From the IMG/VR virus record IMGVR_UViG_3300023181_000037, positions 1 to 51,610 of that record: a stretch of DNA of 51,610 nt; one strand, given 5' to 3'. The translations under genes and the position numbers were made by a program. This stretch comes from a virus. Below the pieces are notes generated by a model. It was not told where the DNA came from, ran no database searches, and saw nothing but the letters and a program-made list of their open reading frames with translations. Numbering within the stretch: the first letter of the stretch is position 1; the number at the start of each line of letters is the position of its first letter. Shown in pieces: positions 49,978 through 51,610 of this stretch.

Positions 49978-49984
49978 AAATTTG
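49977..49984 (+). promoter_or_regulatory. TAAATTTG -7 box, second RNA unit
   Basis: Exact TAnnTTTG that begins at the last base of the T-rich tail of unit 1. Predicted start near 49991. Confidence 0.45.
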
Positions 49985-49990
49985 TATTAT

Positions 49991-50071
49991 GGACGGAGAC
50001 GCTTAAATTTACATCAATAGAACCTGCCACGCTTCCCGATGAACAGCGCACCCGGGCGGGTCTTTTTATTT
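49991..50071 (+). ncRNA. Candidate small RNA, unit 2
   Basis: About 80 nt from the predicted start to a weak hairpin, ACCC (50050-50053) with GGGT (50058-50061), followed by CTTTTTATTT (50062-50071). The same 10-base tail ends units 1 and 3. No protein frame. Confidence 0.35.
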
Positions 50072-50081
50072 CTAATCCCCC

Positions 50082-50158
50082 TCTAACTTCATAAGTGGTC
50101 GAATCTGACCGCTTATCTCGCGCCAGTAGCGGTAAATCTAACTTCATGGGAACTTCAT
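50082..50158 (+). repeat. Hairpin flanked by AACTTCAT direct repeats
   Basis: ATAAGTGGTC (50091-50100) pairs over 10 bp with GACCGCTTAT (50107-50116), one G-T pair. TCTAACTTCAT occurs at 50082-50092 and 50137-50147, and AACTTCAT again at 50151-50158. Could be a protein-binding array or an RNA element. Confidence 0.45.
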
Positions 50159-50202
50159 TTAGGAGCACTGAAAATTGAGCGCGCCTATTTTAGCAAAAAC
50201 TG

Positions 50203-50288
50203 TATCTTTAATATTCCACAATCCAAGTCAATTATAGAACTTGTCATGTTGCCGCCCCGATGCTCTAACATCGGGGCTTTTTATTTGC
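50203..50288 (+). ncRNA. Candidate small RNA, unit 3
   Basis: TATCTTTA (50203-50210, one mismatch) could start a transcript near 50217. It ends at a perfect 9-bp hairpin, GCCCCGATG (50254-50262) with CATCGGGGC (50269-50277), and CTTTTTATTT (50277-50286). No protein frame. Confidence 0.4.
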
Positions 50289-50306
50289 CTGAACCTCAAT
50301 AGTTTA

Positions 50307-50336
50307 GAGAGCGCAAAATTGCGCTCTCCTCTTTTG
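50307..50336 (+). terminator. Perfect hairpin before the int 3' end
   Basis: GAGAGCGC (50307-50314) pairs with GCGCTCTC (50321-50328), then CTCTTTT on the plus strand. It would stop rightward transcription 26 nt before the convergent int gene. The minus strand lacks a T-rich tail. Confidence 0.65.
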
Positions 50337-50361
50337 TAAGAATAAGCATGTTTGAATGTGC

Positions 50362-51561
50362 TTATTTAAAATGGTCATGCTTCAAAAGCAATTCGGCATG
50401 CTCTTCATCCGTCAGGCGTATGTACTTCATGAAGTTCGCAGTAGATTTGTGTCCAGTCACTTTCATTATAGAAATCATTGGTACACCCGCCTTAAAGGCA
50501 TTGGTGGCGAAGGATCTGCGCATTGTGTGTGTCCCAAGTAAAGAATGCTTCGGCACCCATCTTTCGACCTTTGCACCGCCTTCGGTTCGTGTGAAAAGCA
50601 CCTGCTTAGTCAGCTTCGCATCTTCGCCCAGGGTCTTTGCAAATTCCATAAATGGCGTGAGCTGAGGGATGGTAAACACCCCGGCATGCCGATCCCATAT
50701 CTCTTTAGCTACGGCATCCAGCGGCACCCATACGGCGGTAGTTGTCTTGGTGGTGTTGATGTTCACTACGTCCCCGTTCCTGTGTGCCGGGGTGAGCCGG
50801 TAAAGGTCACTGTGCCGCATGCCCAACCTGCAGCCCAGGATAAAGGCATCCCGCCACAACGCCTCTTTGCCCTCGTATTTGTGATCCAGGATCTTTTGCT
50901 GTTCCTCATGGGTCAGATAAACGGCATGGTCAATATCTTCCCGTTTGGCCGAAAATGCTTTTGTTTCCAGGATGGCCCCCTTGTGCCAGCCCAACCTCCG
51001 GCTACCATTATATACGGAAAGAATGGAATCCATGTAGCTAGCCACACTGTTCTTTGCCAATCCGGATTTTGTCTGCTCAGCTACGAAGGCCTTCATGTGA
51101 TCTTCCGTTAGAGTGGCCGGGTTCTCATTGGCAAGTGGTGACTTCTGAAGGCGGTTCTTTACCACATTCGCCACTTTGATAAAGGATGCGCTGTACTTCT
51201 TCCCGTCATTCAGGATCTGCCCGGCTTCTACCTCTTTGATGTATCGCTCAAATAGTTGGAAGAATGTTAGGGATGCAATTACCGGCTTTGCACGGGGCTT
51301 TTGGTTTGTTTCTTCCAGCACCAGCGCTTTTACATCCTCGGATCGGGTAGGCCTTCCGGCCTGTCTCATATCGACCTCGTAGTTATCAACGAGTGTTCCT
51401 AGCCGGCGAATTACAGCGGCTTGATCCTTGGGAAGTTTATTCTTTTGAAACAGGTCAACGTTCACCCGGAGCCCGGTGCTGACCTGCACCCGCCCATCGT
51501 GGCAAGAGTACTGTAAATAGACTGTTGTACGCTTCAGGTAGAAGGAAAGAGAAGTGGCCAT
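50362..51561 (-). CDS. int: Tyrosine integrase
   Basis: 399 residues. The catalytic set is complete: Arg249 (LGCRLGMRHSDL), Lys272 (TTKTTT), His345 and Arg348 (HTMRRS), His371 (TGHKST) and the nucleophile Tyr380 (FMKYIRL). A SAM-like core-binding domain lies at about 98-190 and an N-terminal arm-binding part before it, as in Bacteroidetes-type integrases. It recombines attP with a host attB, presumably tRNA-Arg(CCU). The 5' end lies in the terminal repeat. Confidence 0.95.
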   Translation of the reverse strand: MATSLSFYLKRTTVYLQYSCHDGRVQVSTGLRVNVDLFQKNKLPKDQAAVIRRLGTLVDNYEVDMRQAGRPTRSEDVKALVLEETNQKPRAKPVIASLTFFQLFERYIKEVEAGQILNDGKKYSASFIKVANVVKNRLQKSPLANENPATLTEDHMKAFVAEQTKSGLAKNSVASYMDSILSVYNGSRRLGWHKGAILETKAFSAKREDIDHAVYLTHEEQQKILDHKYEGKEALWRDAFILGCRLGMRHSDLYRLTPAHRNGDVVNINTTKTTTAVWVPLDAVAKEIWDRHAGVFTIPQLTPFMEFAKTLGEDAKLTKQVLFTRTEGGAKVERWVPKHSLLGTHTMRRSFATNAFKAGVPMISIMKVTGHKSTANFMKYIRLTDEEHAELLLKHDHFK

Positions 51562-51602
51562 ATTGGTAGTAAGCCCAAGGTAGTAAAAATGGTAGGCAGT
51601 TT
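51477..51602. repeat. Right copy of 126-bp terminal direct repeat
   Basis: Identical to 1-126. The eight bases after it (51603-51610) differ from 127-134. TTTACAGTACT at 51600-51610 is the reverse complement of 31-41, which looks like a fold-back artefact at a contig end. Confidence 0.9.
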
Positions 51603-51610
51603 ACAGTACT

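Noticed and set aside
1-51610. CRISPR array, reverse transcriptase or diversity-generating element, and insertion sequence
   Set aside because: I saw no regularly spaced repeats, no reverse transcriptase motif, no variable/template repeat pair and no transposase.

Overview
The window looks like one complete genome of a temperate, siphovirus-like phage (or excised prophage) of a Bacteroidetes host, about 51.5 kb as a circle. Signs of a Bacteroidetes host are repeated TAnnTTTG-type (-7) promoter boxes, few purine-rich ribosome binding sites, and gene families common in phages and genomes of that phylum. No host housekeeping gene is visible. Bases 1-126 recur exactly at 51477-51602, and the integrase gene runs across this overlap, so the sequence is best read as a circular molecule opened inside int.

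Layout. (1) 1-640: attachment region with a tRNA-Arg(CCU) 3' half (probable attP core), candidate arm repeats, a leftward terminator and a small excisionase-like gene. (2) 659-18838, almost all leftward: the early region, with many small genes coupled by ATGA or TAATG overlaps. Recognisable members are RusA, an ASCH protein, a lone nucleotidyltransferase, a DnaA domain IV-only protein, a replication organiser, a cytosine-C5 methyltransferase, an HNH-like protein, a PAPS-reductase-like protein, a YqaJ-type exonuclease with RecT, DUF551, YopX, a Bro-N antirepressor and a Cro-like protein. (3) 18839-21292: a divergent control region with an XRE regulator on the plus strand, two exported proteins (an outer-membrane beta-barrel and a secreted protein) and another HTH protein. 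(4) 21299-21776: a gene-free stretch that looks like a leftward structured RNA gene. (5) 21853-48562, rightward: terminase, SPP1-like portal, scaffold-like, decoration, lambda E-like capsid, head-tail and tail-tube genes, tail assembly genes, a leftward three-gene insert, tape measure, baseplate/tail-tip proteins, a beta-helix spike, a collagen-like protein, then a lysis cassette (holin, spanin candidates, GH19 endolysin). (6) 48587-51561: two leftward HTH regulators, one broken by a nonsense codon, a plus-strand small DNA-binding gene, a 500-bp gene-free array of promoter/terminator units, and the tyrosine integrase.

How it works together: int, the excisionase-like protein and attP would run site-specific recombination at a tRNA-Arg gene. 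The regulators at 18.6-19.6 kb and 48.6-49.8 kb would control the lysogeny decision. The leftward operon supplies replication and RecT-type recombination, the rightward operon supplies packaging, morphogenesis and lysis, and the exported proteins at 19.8-20.9 kb may change the lysogen's surface. The least explained parts are the non-coding ones: the 49.84-50.34 kb array, the 21.3-21.8 kb leftward RNA candidate, the tRNA-Leu-like sequence at 13.87-14.00 kb, and small plus-strand promoter/terminator cassettes inside the leftward region. All functional calls rest on sequence reading only; no database search was run.
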